Shown here one piece after another: positions 41,759-51,361 of a stretch of 64,000 nucleotides of DNA. Under the pieces are notes generated by a model. That model saw nothing but the letters and a program-made list of their open reading frames with translations, searched no databases and was not told the origin of the DNA. Position numbers and translations under genes: made by a program. Each line of letters begins with the position of its first letter. The first letter of the stretch is position 1. Origin of the DNA: Acinetobacter higginsii (GTDB taxonomy: Bacteria; Pseudomonadota; Gammaproteobacteria; Pseudomonadales; Moraxellaceae); the NCBI RefSeq assembly GCF_000369525.1, contig NZ_KB850072.1, positions 2,226,606-2,290,605 of the forward strand. Reading direction: 5' to 3'.

Positions 41759-43999
41759 TTAGAATTTGGCACGTAACGATAAAGTTACGTTACGTGGTTC
41801 GCCCCAATAAACACCATTGTAGAAACCGACCTGTTGATAGTATTTTTCATCAAATAAGTTATTCACTTGTAAGTTTGCACTGAATGACTCGTTGAAGGTA
41901 TAGCCCATATTGGCACTTGCCAAGAAGTAAGCATCTTGTCGTACAAAGCCATCAGAGTTTTTAGGTGCACTGGTCGACTTACTTACTACCTCACTTTGCC
42001 AATTCACACCAAAGCCAATATTGAACTTATTGGCGCCGTCCCAGAGCTGTTCAGGGAGTTTGAAATTGGTGTAAATTTTGACTTGATTCTGAGGAAGGGT
42101 TGTTGAAGCCTTCACAGTTTCTGAACTAATACTGTTCACATAGGTATAACCTGCCGTAATATTCCAAGTCGGTGTGATTCGACCGATGGCTTCCAGCTCA
42201 AAGCCTTCAATTTTTAGGCCTTCACCCGAAGCTTTCATTGGGTCACCGCCATCATCGGTTTTAATACCTGCTGCAATCGCCTCTTCATCACGAACTGCAA
42301 CATTCTCCTTTTTCGACCAGAACGCAGCAGCGGTTGCCAAAAGTTGGTCATCCAATAAACTGGCTTTTAAACCCACCTCATAACTTTTACCGGTTTCAGG
42401 ATCTAGGAAACTGTTATTGCGGTCTTTCTGGCTGCTTGGATTAAACATATCGGTATAACTGGCATAGGCAGTGACAATATCGTTAATCGCATAAGTGGTA
42501 CCAAAGTAAGGTGTGAAAGCATCGGTTTTCACATCACTCTTGGTACCATTCGTTGCCGAATAATCACTATAACGTCCCCCGACAATCAATTTTAGATCAT
42601 CTGTTAGGTTTAGCTTTAAGGTACTGTATGCACCATAATTACGTTGTTTTGCATCTTTAGTCGAAGGAATAACCGTGTAGCCTGGTTTAGGTGTTGTATT
42701 ACCATTCCATGTACGCCAATCATTAATCACACAAGTATCACCAATATTATTAGAAGGTAGCGTTACCCCGTTCACTTTCTTGGTACAAGTCAATTGATTA
42801 CTGGCAATACCGTCAATAGCTCCACCCGGGCTATCTGTAGAACGATCAAAGCCATTTCCACCAATCACCAATTCATGCTCACGATTAAATAATTTAAACG
42901 GCCCACTGGCGAATAACTCTAAGCTGGTCTTTTTAGAATCAGATGTTGGATATACTGTTGACCAAACCCCAACGCCAGTTCCATCATTTTGATTAGGAAA
43001 ACCAGAACCGCCATAAGACATCAACCAAAAACTTTTGGATAATGAATGTGAGGCTGCTGCCTTAATCATCCAGTCATTCTCAAATTTATAGGTCAAATCA
43101 GCAAATACGGTTTTGTCACTTTGGCTAATGGTATTCCAGCGATTGGCCAAGCTGAAATTGCGCGGTAAATTGGCCAGCGAACCGTCCTGATTCCAATAGG
43201 GAACGGTCCCCCACGTTGAACCACGTGGTTGGTTGTCTTGATATTGAAAACCAATACTGCCTGTTAATTTGTCCGTGATATCGGCTTCAACCATCGCCAT
43301 CGCCGCCAAGGTTTCCAGAGAGTAATAATCCATATAGGATTCTCCCTCTCGACGTGCGGCCATCACACGGCTGCGCACACTGCCATCAGCCGTCAAAGGG
43401 ATTGAAACATCCGCCTCATTGCGAATGGTATTCCAGCGACTAAATGAGGTGGCAACCGAGCCTGTCAGTTCCTTTGCAGGACGTTTCCGAATCATATTAA
43501 TGGTGGCAGATGGATTTCCCGTAGATCCTGTTAAACCTGTTGCCCCCTTCACGACTTCAATACGGTCAAAGAAAAAACTATCGACCCGTGGGCTATTCTC
43601 GCCAATTGGCATGCCATCAATTTGACGGTTGCTAATCGCATAGCCTCGCGCAGAATAATTTGAGCGTTCACTATCATTTTTAGTGACTGTGACCCCTGGC
43701 GTGGCCGCAAGCACATCATCAATAATATTCAGATTCCGTTGCTCAATCTGTTCCCGCGTAATGACACTGACGGATTGTGGTGTTTCTTTTAAGGAAAGTT
43801 TTAGCTTGGATGATGTACGAGATGATTTCGCTTGAAAGCTTTCGCTACCTTCTGTTTTTTCATCCTCGGCTGCAACTTTGATGGTTGGGAGTACGTTTGC
43901 GCCCTGTTCTTGCGCCCAAGCGTGATGTGAAAATGCCCCGAAAATCAGAATCGATTTTATCGCAATATTTAAAGCAGATTGTTTAAGCTGATTGTTCAT
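41759..43999 (-). CDS. TonB-dependent siderophore receptor (FhuE/FpvA-like)
   Basis: 746 residues. Signal peptide to about residue 29 (AWAQEQ). Plug domain: KETPQSVSVITREQIEQRN, then VKGATGLTGSTGNPSATINMIRKRP. A 22-strand barrel follows, ending in the typical terminal Phe (VTLSLRAKF). The C-terminal NNLFDEKYYQQVGFYNGVYWGEPRNV is characteristic of the ferric-hydroxamate/pyoverdine receptor branch. It imports a ferric siderophore across the outer membrane; the exact siderophore is unknown. No N-terminal signalling domain is present. A Fur-box-like sequence precedes the gene. Confidence 0.85.
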   Translation of the reverse strand: MNNQLKQSALNIAIKSILIFGAFSHHAWAQEQGANVLPTIKVAAEDEKTEGSESFQAKSSRTSSKLKLSLKETPQSVSVITREQIEQRNLNIIDDVLAATPGVTVTKNDSERSNYSARGYAISNRQIDGMPIGENSPRVDSFFFDRIEVVKGATGLTGSTGNPSATINMIRKRPAKELTGSVATSFSRWNTIRNEADVSIPLTADGSVRSRVMAARREGESYMDYYSLETLAAMAMVEADITDKLTGSIGFQYQDNQPRGSTWGTVPYWNQDGSLANLPRNFSLANRWNTISQSDKTVFADLTYKFENDWMIKAAASHSLSKSFWLMSYGGSGFPNQNDGTGVGVWSTVYPTSDSKKTSLELFASGPFKLFNREHELVIGGNGFDRSTDSPGGAIDGIASNQLTCTKKVNGVTLPSNNIGDTCVINDWRTWNGNTTPKPGYTVIPSTKDAKQRNYGAYSTLKLNLTDDLKLIVGGRYSDYSATNGTKSDVKTDAFTPYFGTTYAINDIVTAYASYTDMFNPSSQKDRNNSFLDPETGKSYEVGLKASLLDDQLLATAAAFWSKKENVAVRDEEAIAAGIKTDDGGDPMKASGEGLKIEGFELEAIGRITPTWNITAGYTYVNSISSETVKASTTLPQNQVKIYTNFKLPEQLWDGANKFNIGFGVNWQSEVVSKSTSAPKNSDGFVRQDAYFLASANMGYTFNESFSANLQVNNLFDEKYYQQVGFYNGVYWGEPRNVTLSLRAKF

Positions 44000-44013
44000 A
44001 ATGCTGCAATTAA

Positions 44014-44040
44014 TTAAATAAGAATCATTATTATTATCAA
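44014..44040 (-). promoter_or_regulatory. Fur-box-like operator
   Basis: On the minus strand TTGATAATAATAATGATTCTTATT, read in pieces as GATAAT, AATAAT and GATTCTT, lies 15-40 bases upstream of the siderophore receptor. It resembles the GATAATGATAATCATTATC Fur consensus with several mismatches. Iron repression is expected for such a gene. Confidence 0.5.
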
Positions 44041-44277
44041 TATCAATACAAAAATAAATGCAGAATTCACAATTGCTTAATATTTATTTGATTTCAGGTA
44101 AAAATTGGCGCAAGCCTCGATGGCTGTCATTGATCATTTTATTGATAGATCAAGAAGTATGCATAAATAGCGTACTTGCATTTTTTCAAGCACGACAACG
44201 CGCAACACAAAAGCAGCTTGAAAGTCTTAAATGGAGCTAAGCTTAAATACTATTTATAATTATTATTTTTCAATTAC

Positions 44278-44760
44278 TTAAAATTCTATTATTGAATCAT
44301 CCTCGCGCTCTAGAATACGTGGACCTGAGCCTTGCTCTGCCAGAATATCTTCTGGATTACGCAAACGACATTGTTCCAAAGACAAACACCCGCAGCCAAT
44401 GCACCAGTCCATTTCATCTCTTAAACGAGTCAGCTTCTGGATTCGCTCATCCAAGTCCTTACGCCAACAAGTGGATAACTCTGCCCACTGCTCAGCCGTT
44501 AACTTGCTGCCTATCGGGTAAACACTCAACGCTTTTTTAATCTCCTCCAACGAAATCCCAACTTTTTGCGCAACCTTAATAATTCCGATATAGCGCAGTA
44601 CAGCCAAAGGATAACGACGTTGATTGCCATTGGTTCGAATACTTTTAATCAATCCTTTAGACTCATAAAAATGCAAGGTTGAAACCGCGACACCACTTCG
44701 CTTGGCAACTTCCCCAACCGTCAGCATCCGATTGATATCAATTTTTCGTTCGAGTGTCAT
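44278..44760 (-). CDS. soxR: Redox-sensing MerR-family regulator SoxR
   Basis: 160 residues. N-terminal MerR helix-turn-helix ([26 protein letters not shown]), a dimerisation helix, and the [2Fe-2S] cluster motif [12 protein letters not shown] (CX2CXCX5C) near residue 120. All four cluster cysteines are present. SoxR is activated by redox-cycling compounds such as phenazines. It diverges from the DoxX/adaptor/RND/channel operon, and a SoxR box lies between them at 44965-44982, much like soxR and mexGHI-opmD in Pseudomonas. Confidence 0.9.
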   Translation of the reverse strand: MTLERKIDINRMLTVGEVAKRSGVAVSTLHFYESKGLIKSIRTNGNQRRYPLAVLRYIGIIKVAQKVGISLEEIKKALSVYPIGSKLTAEQWAELSTCWRKDLDERIQKLTRLRDEMDWCIGCGCLSLEQCRLRNPEDILAEQGSGPRILEREDDSIIEF

Positions 44761-45079
44761 GGTTCAATATCTCAAGATTACTTTAGGTTTTATAGTGTAT
44801 GGCAACACGATTTGTCAATTTAAAGCCTTGTAGCATGAGTCAAAACAAGCCATTTGCTTAAATCCAGCCTCATAAAAAATACAGAAGTATCGACAGAAAT
44901 TGTGCTGACACTCCTGCTAAAAATGCCTGTTTCCACACTTTAATTTTCGAGTTCACCCCATTGACCTCAATATAACTTGAGGTTTTAGACTGCTTGGCAC
45001 TGCATTATCAAATGCAATTAAGCAATTCATTTTTAATGTTTTTCAGCAGTCAGTCTGAATCTACTCAGGAAATACGCCT
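44761..45079. other. soxR / pump operon intergenic region
   Basis: Contains the SoxR box and operon promoter described separately. The remaining sequence shows no coding frame; the leader from 44992 to 45079 is about 90 bases without a clear structure. Confidence 0.5.
44961..44991 (+). promoter_or_regulatory. SoxR box in a 19-bp-spacer promoter
   Basis: TTGACC (44961-44966) and TAGACT (44986-44991) are 19 bases apart, the overlong spacing typical of MerR/SoxR-activated promoters. The spacer holds the dyad CCTCAATATAACTTGAGG (44965-44982), which fits the SoxR consensus CCTCAAG-N-CTTGAGG with one change. It faces the DoxX-pump operon. Confidence 0.85.
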
Positions 45080-45508
45080 ATGCCGTACTTCATTAAATTA
45101 AGTTTAGAAAGCCAATGGTTATGGATCATTAGTCGGTGTTGTCTGGCACTGTTATTTTTTAGCTCGGGTCTGAGCAAAGTGCTGGATGTCGATGCAGGCT
45201 TTCAGGAAATGCAAGCTGCAGGCTTAGAACCTGCATGGCTGTTTAATTATGCCTCGGCACTGATTTTACTTGCGGGTGCTTATAGCATTCTGTTTGATCG
45301 CTACCTTTGGTTGGGTGCAGCACTGCTCTCTGTTTTTTTAGGGGTTACGATTGTACTGGTACATACTTTTTGGAATATGTCTGGGGGACAAGCACAAATC
45401 GCGCTGTATTTTGCACTTGAACACATTTCAGTGATTGGTGGCTTAATCGGTACGGCTATTGCCAGCCATTTTCGTCAACAGCTGCAAGAGGTTGGAGTGA
45501 TCGCATGA
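45080..45508 (+). CDS. DoxX-family membrane protein (MexG-like)
   Basis: 142 residues with four transmembrane segments (LWIISRCCLALLFFSSGLSKVL, then SALILLAGAYSILF, LGAALLSVFLGVTIVLV, ISVIGGLIGTAIA). The R..L..LFFSSGLSK opening is the DoxX signature. In Pseudomonas the DoxX protein MexG is encoded first in mexGHI-opmD and binds pyocyanin. The stop overlaps the next start as ATGA. The promoter carries a SoxR box. Confidence 0.8.
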   Translation: MPYFIKLSLESQWLWIISRCCLALLFFSSGLSKVLDVDAGFQEMQAAGLEPAWLFNYASALILLAGAYSILFDRYLWLGAALLSVFLGVTIVLVHTFWNMSGGQAQIALYFALEHISVIGGLIGTAIASHFRQQLQEVGVIA

Positions 45509-46608
45509 GAACCAAACTGCGTATTTTGCTGATTATCAGTATTTTAATTGTGATTGCTGTAGCCGCTTATGTTTATTTTAAATCCCGCTCCACAGAGAAT
45601 GCTTCCAGCTACAGTTATCCACCCGTCAAAGTCGCGCTGACAACAGTCAAACAACAAGTCACACCGCGTATTCTGTCCAGTATTGGCGAGTTGGAAGCGA
45701 TAAGACAAGTTCAAGTCTCTGCTGAAACGACTGGCGTGATTGAACAGATTTATTTTCAATCAGGACAATCCGTCAAAAAGGGACAATTACTGGTTCAACT
45801 GAAAACCAATGTCGAGCAAGGCAATTTAGGACGGCTACAAGCCAAGTTAAAACAGGCAGAAATGGCCTATCACCGTACCAAACAACTGATTGATAGCAAT
45901 GCGATTTCACGCGCTGAAATGGATACAGCCTTGGCCGACCGAGATATGACCCGTGCAGAAATCCAGCAACTGCAAGCACTGATTGAACAGAAATCCATTC
46001 GTGCACCCTTCTCTGGCGTGATCGGGATTCGCCAAGTGCATCAAGGGCAATATCTTGAAGCAGGCACCAGTATTGCCAATCTGGTCGATACACAGCAACT
46101 GCTTGCCAATTTCACACTGGATGAACAACTGGCGGCGCGCTTAAAAACCGGCCAAGCCGTTCAACTGAAAATAGATGCCTTTCCCGAACAAAGTTTCTCT
46201 GCCGTAGTGAATGCGATTGATCCGATGGTGAGTAAATCCAGAACCATGACCGGACAGGCACTGCTCAATAATCAACATCAACAGTTAAAACCAGGCATGT
46301 ACGCAAAAATAGAAATACAGGAAGCCAATCTACCCAGTTTGGTCATCCCTGAAACTGCAATTACTTATACCGCCTATGGCAACACCGTTTTTCTGGTGAA
46401 ACATGAGCCACAAAAACAAACGGTACAACGTGTTGCGGTCGAACTCGGCGAACGTCATCAAGGTTGGGTCGAAGTACAATCGGGTATTAAAGCTGGTGAC
46501 CAAGTGGTGGTTTCAGGTCAAGTTCGACTTAGTGATGGCATGCAAATCGAACCGACGGTGAATAGCCTAGAGCAAACTTCATCTTCCCAAGCCAAAGCCA
46601 AGCTTTAG
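45505..46608 (+). CDS. RND efflux periplasmic adaptor (MexH-like)
   Basis: 367 residues. An N-terminal membrane anchor (LRILLIISILIVIAVAAYVYF) has no lipobox. The lipoyl halves (VQVSAETTGVIEQIYFQSG; IRAPFSGVIGIRQVHQGQY) flank a short alpha-hairpin, then a beta-barrel domain. It couples the MexI-like pump to the outer-membrane channel. It overlaps the DoxX gene by four bases, and the RND gene starts 12 bases later after GGGAG. Confidence 0.82.
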   Translation: MRTKLRILLIISILIVIAVAAYVYFKSRSTENASSYSYPPVKVALTTVKQQVTPRILSSIGELEAIRQVQVSAETTGVIEQIYFQSGQSVKKGQLLVQLKTNVEQGNLGRLQAKLKQAEMAYHRTKQLIDSNAISRAEMDTALADRDMTRAEIQQLQALIEQKSIRAPFSGVIGIRQVHQGQYLEAGTSIANLVDTQQLLANFTLDEQLAARLKTGQAVQLKIDAFPEQSFSAVVNAIDPMVSKSRTMTGQALLNNQHQQLKPGMYAKIEIQEANLPSLVIPETAITYTAYGNTVFLVKHEPQKQTVQRVAVELGERHQGWVEVQSGIKAGDQVVVSGQVRLSDGMQIEPTVNSLEQTSSSQAKAKL

Positions 46609-46620
46609 GGAGACACTCAG

Positions 46621-49600
46621 ATGAAATTTACCGATCTTTTTGTAAAACGCCCTGTACTGGCTCTTGTAGTCAGCACCCTGATTTTATTGGCAGGTTTATT
46701 CTCACTGAATAAACTGCCGATTCGTCAGTATCCCTTATTAGAAAGTTCAACCATCAGTATCAGTACTGAATATCCGGGTGCATCAGCTGAATTGATGCAA
46801 GGTTTTGTCACGCAACCAATTGCCCAAGCGGTCTCTTCGGTTGAAGGTATTGATTACCTCAGTTCGTCCTCAGTACAAGGCCGCAGTGTCATTACCTTAC
46901 GTATGCAACTCAACCGAGACTCCACTCAAGCCCTGACCGAAGTCATGGCCAAGGTCAATCAAGTTCGCTACAAATTGCCAGAACAGGCATTTGACCCTGT
47001 GATTGAACGCTCCTCAGGCGAATCGACCGACGTGGCCTATATCGGCTTTTCCAGTGAACAGCTGTCTATGCCCGAGCTGACCGACTATCTATCACGGGTG
47101 GTCGAACCCATGCTATCCACCATTGAAGGCGTGGCAAAAGTTCAGACCTATGGTAGCCAACGCCTTGCCATGCGAATCTGGCTAGATGCAGACCGTTTGG
47201 CCAGTCGGGGTGTGACCGCTGCCGATGTTGCCAGTGCGATTCGTCAAAACAACTACCAAGCCGCGCCCGGCCAAATCAAAGGTGAATTGGTGGTTTCCAA
47301 TGTCAACGTGTCAACCGAGCTAACCAGTATTCAGGACTTTAAAAATCTGGTGATCCGTAATGATGGGCAGAACCTGATTCGCTTGCAGGATGTCGCCACG
47401 GTTGAACTCGGTGCAGCATCTACCGAAACCAGTGCCTCGATGGACGGGCAACCCGCAATTTTTATTGGTTTACAGGCGACTCCAACAGGCAATCCACTCG
47501 TCATTGTTCAAGGTATTAAGGATAAATTGCCTGAGATACAAAAAAACTTACCGCCGAGTGTCAAAGCCAATCTAGCCTATGAAACGGCACGTTTTATTGA
47601 TGCTTCGATTGATGAAGTACTACATACCTTTATCGAAGCCCTGATCATTGTCATTGCTGTGATCTATCTGTGCTTAGGTTCACTCCGTAGTGTCTTGATT
47701 CCTGTGGTGACAATTCCACTGTCAATGCTGGGCGCTTTAGGCCTGATGCTGATTTTTGGCTTTAGCATTAACTTACTGACCTTATTGGCGATGGTACTGG
47801 CCATTGGACTGGTGGTGGATGATGCCATTGTAGTGGTGGAAAATGTACACCGCCATATTGAAGAAGGCTTATCGCCCATCGCTGCTGCGCTGGTCGGTGC
47901 ACGCGAAGTCGCAGGTCCCGTGATTGCCATGACCATTACCCTTGCTGCGGTCTATGCGCCGATTGGTCTGATGGGCGGACTAACGGGTTCATTATTTAAG
48001 GAGTTTGCACTGACCTTGGCGGGTGCAGTTTTGGTCTCAGGGATTATTGCCCTCACCCTCTCCCCTGTAATGAGTTCTTATCTGCTGCAATCCAAGCAGG
48101 AAGAAGGCCGAATGGCCAAAGCTGCTGAATGGTTCTTTGAACGTTTAACCCATATCTATCACCGCTTACTGCAATTTTCATTACAGCATCGCTGGATGAC
48201 GGTGGTCTTTGCCATTGCTGTTTTTGCCAGCCTGCCTTTTCTGTATCAACTCCCACAAAAAGAATTGGCCCCACTGGAAGATCAAGCCAGTGTTCTGACC
48301 GCAATTAAGGCACCACAACATGCCAACTTAAACTATGCCGAACACTTCAACTATGAGTTGGATAAAGTGTTCTGGAGGCTGCCTGAAACCAGCACCACAT
48401 GGATTATTAATGGTACGGATGGCCCAGCAGCCAGTTTCGGGGGCACTACCTTATCCACCTGGGCTGAACGTACGCGCTCTGCCGATGAACTTCAACAGGA
48501 GCTGCAAGCCAAGGTCGGTGCTGTTGAAGGTACCAGTATTTTCGTATTCCAAAATCCAGCTTTGCCCGGTTCAACAGGTGGCTTACCTGTACAAATGGTG
48601 CTGCGTAGTGCCCAAGACTATGCCACCATTTATCAAACCATGGAAAATATCAAACAAAAAGCTCGTGAAAGTGGCTTGTTTGTGGTGGTAGACAGTGATC
48701 TGGATTTCAATAATCCAATGCTGAAAATTGAAGTCGATCGTGCCAAAGCCAATAGCTTGGGTATCCGTATGCAGGACATCGGCGAAGCACTGGCGACCCT
48801 CGTAGGTGAAAACTATGTCAATCGTTTTAGTATGTTAGGCCGTGCTTATGATGTGATTCCACAAAGTATCAAAAGCCAGCGTCTGGTCCCACAAGCGTTG
48901 ACCCAGCAATTTGTACGCACCGATCAGGGAACATTGATTCCATTGTCTACTGTGGTCCGTCTGAATGAACAGGTCGAGCCAAATAAACTCACGCAGTTTA
49001 ACCAACAGAACGCCGCAACTTTCCAAGCCATTCCTGCGCCTGGTGTTTCTCTCGGCCAAGCTTTAGCGTTCCTTGAACAAGTCACGACTGAGTTACCGAC
49101 AGGTTTCAGCCATGACTGGCAAGCCGATGCGCGTCAGTATATGCAGGAAGGCAATACGCTGTTGTTTGCATTTTTGGCGGCATTGGTGGTGATTTATCTG
49201 GTCTTGGCCGCGCAATATGAAAGTCTGGTCGACCCGTTCATTATCTTAATTACTGTGCCCCTGTCAATTTGCGGCGCCTTGATTCCTCTGGCACTCGGTT
49301 ATGCCACCGTCAATATCTATACCCAAATTGGTCTGGTGACCCTGATCGGTTTGATTAGTAAGCATGGCATCCTCATGGTTGAATTTGCCAATGAGTTGCA
49401 GCTGCATGAAGGACTGAATAAACAGGCCGCCATTCTTAAAGCAGCGCAAATTCGCTTACGCCCGATTCTGATGACCACGGCAGCGATGGTGTTTGGTCTT
49501 ATTCCACTACTGTTTGCCACAGGTGCGGGCGCACATAGCCGTTTTGGTCTTGGATTGGTGATTGTGTGCGGTATGTTGATTGGCACATTCTTCACCCTGT

Positions 49601-49704
49601 TTGTATTGCCCACCATTTATAGTCTGCTGGCACGTCAACATAACCAAAGTTCGGCCCGTGTACAGGAACTACAGAAAATTGATGCGATGGAGTCTCAAGC
49701 ATGA
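46621..49704 (+). CDS. RND efflux pump (MexI-like)
   Basis: 1027 residues with the twelve-segment RND plan. The Asp pair is in GLVVDDAIVVVENVHRH and the relay Lys in GLISKHGILMVEFANE. The N-terminus MKFTDLFVKRPVLALVVSTLI is typical of the MexI/MdtC-like branch. In the SoxR-linked context, likely substrates are redox-active aromatic compounds (inferred). The stop overlaps the channel gene start as ATGA. Confidence 0.85.
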   Translation: MKFTDLFVKRPVLALVVSTLILLAGLFSLNKLPIRQYPLLESSTISISTEYPGASAELMQGFVTQPIAQAVSSVEGIDYLSSSSVQGRSVITLRMQLNRDSTQALTEVMAKVNQVRYKLPEQAFDPVIERSSGESTDVAYIGFSSEQLSMPELTDYLSRVVEPMLSTIEGVAKVQTYGSQRLAMRIWLDADRLASRGVTAADVASAIRQNNYQAAPGQIKGELVVSNVNVSTELTSIQDFKNLVIRNDGQNLIRLQDVATVELGAASTETSASMDGQPAIFIGLQATPTGNPLVIVQGIKDKLPEIQKNLPPSVKANLAYETARFIDASIDEVLHTFIEALIIVIAVIYLCLGSLRSVLIPVVTIPLSMLGALGLMLIFGFSINLLTLLAMVLAIGLVVDDAIVVVENVHRHIEEGLSPIAAALVGAREVAGPVIAMTITLAAVYAPIGLMGGLTGSLFKEFALTLAGAVLVSGIIALTLSPVMSSYLLQSKQEEGRMAKAAEWFFERLTHIYHRLLQFSLQHRWMTVVFAIAVFASLPFLYQLPQKELAPLEDQASVLTAIKAPQHANLNYAEHFNYELDKVFWRLPETSTTWIINGTDGPAASFGGTTLSTWAERTRSADELQQELQAKVGAVEGTSIFVFQNPALPGSTGGLPVQMVLRSAQDYATIYQTMENIKQKARESGLFVVVDSDLDFNNPMLKIEVDRAKANSLGIRMQDIGEALATLVGENYVNRFSMLGRAYDVIPQSIKSQRLVPQALTQQFVRTDQGTLIPLSTVVRLNEQVEPNKLTQFNQQNAATFQAIPAPGVSLGQALAFLEQVTTELPTGFSHDWQADARQYMQEGNTLLFAFLAALVVIYLVLAAQYESLVDPFIILITVPLSICGALIPLALGYATVNIYTQIGLVTLIGLISKHGILMVEFANELQLHEGLNKQAAILKAAQIRLRPILMTTAAMVFGLIPLLFATGAGAHSRFGLGLVIVCGMLIGTFFTLFVLPTIYSLLARQHNQSSARVQELQKIDAMESQA

Positions 49705-51134
49705 ATAACGATCCAGTCTTCACCAAAAGCTCCCAGCATCATTCATACAAGCAGATGATCAGCACTGGACTCATCATGGCAGCTTTGGCCATGTCACTGA
49801 GTGGTTGCCAAAACCTTAAACCACAACTACCGATCGTCAGTGTTGATATTCCGAACAGTTATGATCATTCGATTCAAGGCAGTTCCATTGCATCCCAAGG
49901 CTATCAGCAGTTTCTTGCTGATCCACGTTTGGTGCAGGTAATTGAACTAGCCCTCAATCATAACCGTGATTTACGCAGCGCCAGCCTGAATATTCAGCGC
50001 GCACAGCAATACTATCAAATCAGGAAAAATGATCAGTTTCCAATGATTGCTGGCCGTGCAGAGCTGCTTCGCCAAGTCTCGCCCACCTTAGATCCAAACA
50101 ACCCCAGTTCAAGCTTGCAAGTTGGTCTCGGCTTGACGGCTTATGAGCTGGATTTTTTGGGACGGGTTCGCAATTTGAAAGATGCAGCACTAGATCGTTA
50201 TCTGGCGACCCAAAGTGCGCGTGATGCCATGCAAATCAGTTTGGTGAGTCAAGTCAGCCAAGCTTGGTTGGATTATGCCTTTGCCCATGCACAGTTAAAA
50301 CTTGCCCAACAGACCCTTTCAACACAATTGAATGCCTATCAGCTCAATCAAAAACGTTTCAATGCGGGCACTGACAGTGAAATTCCTCTGCGTCAGGCAC
50401 AGATCTCGGTCGAAACTGCACGTCATGATGCGGCCAACTACCAAACGCGGGTGATGCAGGCACAAAATTTAGTTAATCTGTTGGTGGGACAACAGCTTCC
50501 TGTAGACCTCTTGCCACAACAACCCGTTAAAAACATCAGTACCAACGCAGTTTTAAGCACAGGTTTAAGCAGTGAGTTACTGAATCATCGCCCTGACCTC
50601 AAACTCGCTGAATATCAATTGCACGAAGCAGGTGCCAATATTGCGGTTGCCAAAGCGGCCTTATTTCCTAGCATTCGATTAATAGGCTCAGCGGGTTATG
50701 CATCGACTCAACTCAGTGATCTGTTTAAATCTGGTCATGCAGTCTGGTCGATTGGCCCGAGTCTGGATCTACCGATCTTTGACTGGGGCACCCGTCAGGC
50801 CAATCTTAAGATTTCAAAAATCGAGCAGCAAATCGCACTATCGAATTATGAAAAATCCATTCAATCTGCTTTTAGAGAAGTCAATGACAGCCTTGCCGCA
50901 CGTGCCTATATGGATGAACGGATTACTGCACAACAACGCTTAGTCGATGCGACCAATCGGAACTATAAACTGTCTAATACCCGCTTTCGTGCAGGGATTG
51001 ATAGTTATTTAAGTGTCTTGGATGCACAACGCTCTCATTATGCTGCTGAGCAAAGTTTGTTATTACTGGAACAGGCACGGCTCAACAATCAGATTGAGCT
51101 ATACAAAGTATTGGGTGGAGGCTTAACACAATAA
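49701..51134 (+). CDS. Outer-membrane efflux channel lipoprotein (OpmD-like)
   Basis: 477 residues. After a 20-residue polar lead, a hydrophobic signal ends in lipobox MSLSGC (Cys about residue 36). Two OEP domains follow (KRFNAGTDSEIPLRQAQISVE; RFRAGIDSYLSVLDAQRS). Coupled by ATGA overlap to the RND gene. Last gene of the SoxR-linked operon; a hairpin follows. Confidence 0.82.
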   Translation: MNNDPVFTKSSQHHSYKQMISTGLIMAALAMSLSGCQNLKPQLPIVSVDIPNSYDHSIQGSSIASQGYQQFLADPRLVQVIELALNHNRDLRSASLNIQRAQQYYQIRKNDQFPMIAGRAELLRQVSPTLDPNNPSSSLQVGLGLTAYELDFLGRVRNLKDAALDRYLATQSARDAMQISLVSQVSQAWLDYAFAHAQLKLAQQTLSTQLNAYQLNQKRFNAGTDSEIPLRQAQISVETARHDAANYQTRVMQAQNLVNLLVGQQLPVDLLPQQPVKNISTNAVLSTGLSSELLNHRPDLKLAEYQLHEAGANIAVAKAALFPSIRLIGSAGYASTQLSDLFKSGHAVWSIGPSLDLPIFDWGTRQANLKISKIEQQIALSNYEKSIQSAFREVNDSLAARAYMDERITAQQRLVDATNRNYKLSNTRFRAGIDSYLSVLDAQRSHYAAEQSLLLLEQARLNNQIELYKVLGGGLTQ

Positions 51135-51142
51135 TCATCACA

Positions 51143-51180
51143 GGGGTTTTAAGAATGGCTATGGCTGTTGTTAAAACCTC
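51143..51180 (+). terminator. Terminator after the SoxR-linked pump operon
   Basis: GGGGTTTTAA (51143-51152) pairs with TTAAAACCTC (51171-51180) over ten bases with one wobble and an 18-base loop. The T-tract is poor. Confidence 0.4.
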
Positions 51181-51361
51181 ATCCAACCAAACAAAGATAA
51201 ACTTGGCGAACAACCAGAACAAAAAAGAGCAGCATATAAACCAATTGAGCTAATGTTTTATTTCTTATACTTGTACGACTGCCTATTTTTAAGATCAATC
51301 AGCAATTTATATAAATGTTAAAAATTAAAATGAACCGTTTCAAAAGTCTAGAACGTGAAGC

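Noticed and set aside
44058..44240. Rightward 60-codon frame between the siderophore receptor and soxR
   Set aside because: No ribosome binding site and no recognisable domain; it starts beside the Fur-like site and converges on soxR.
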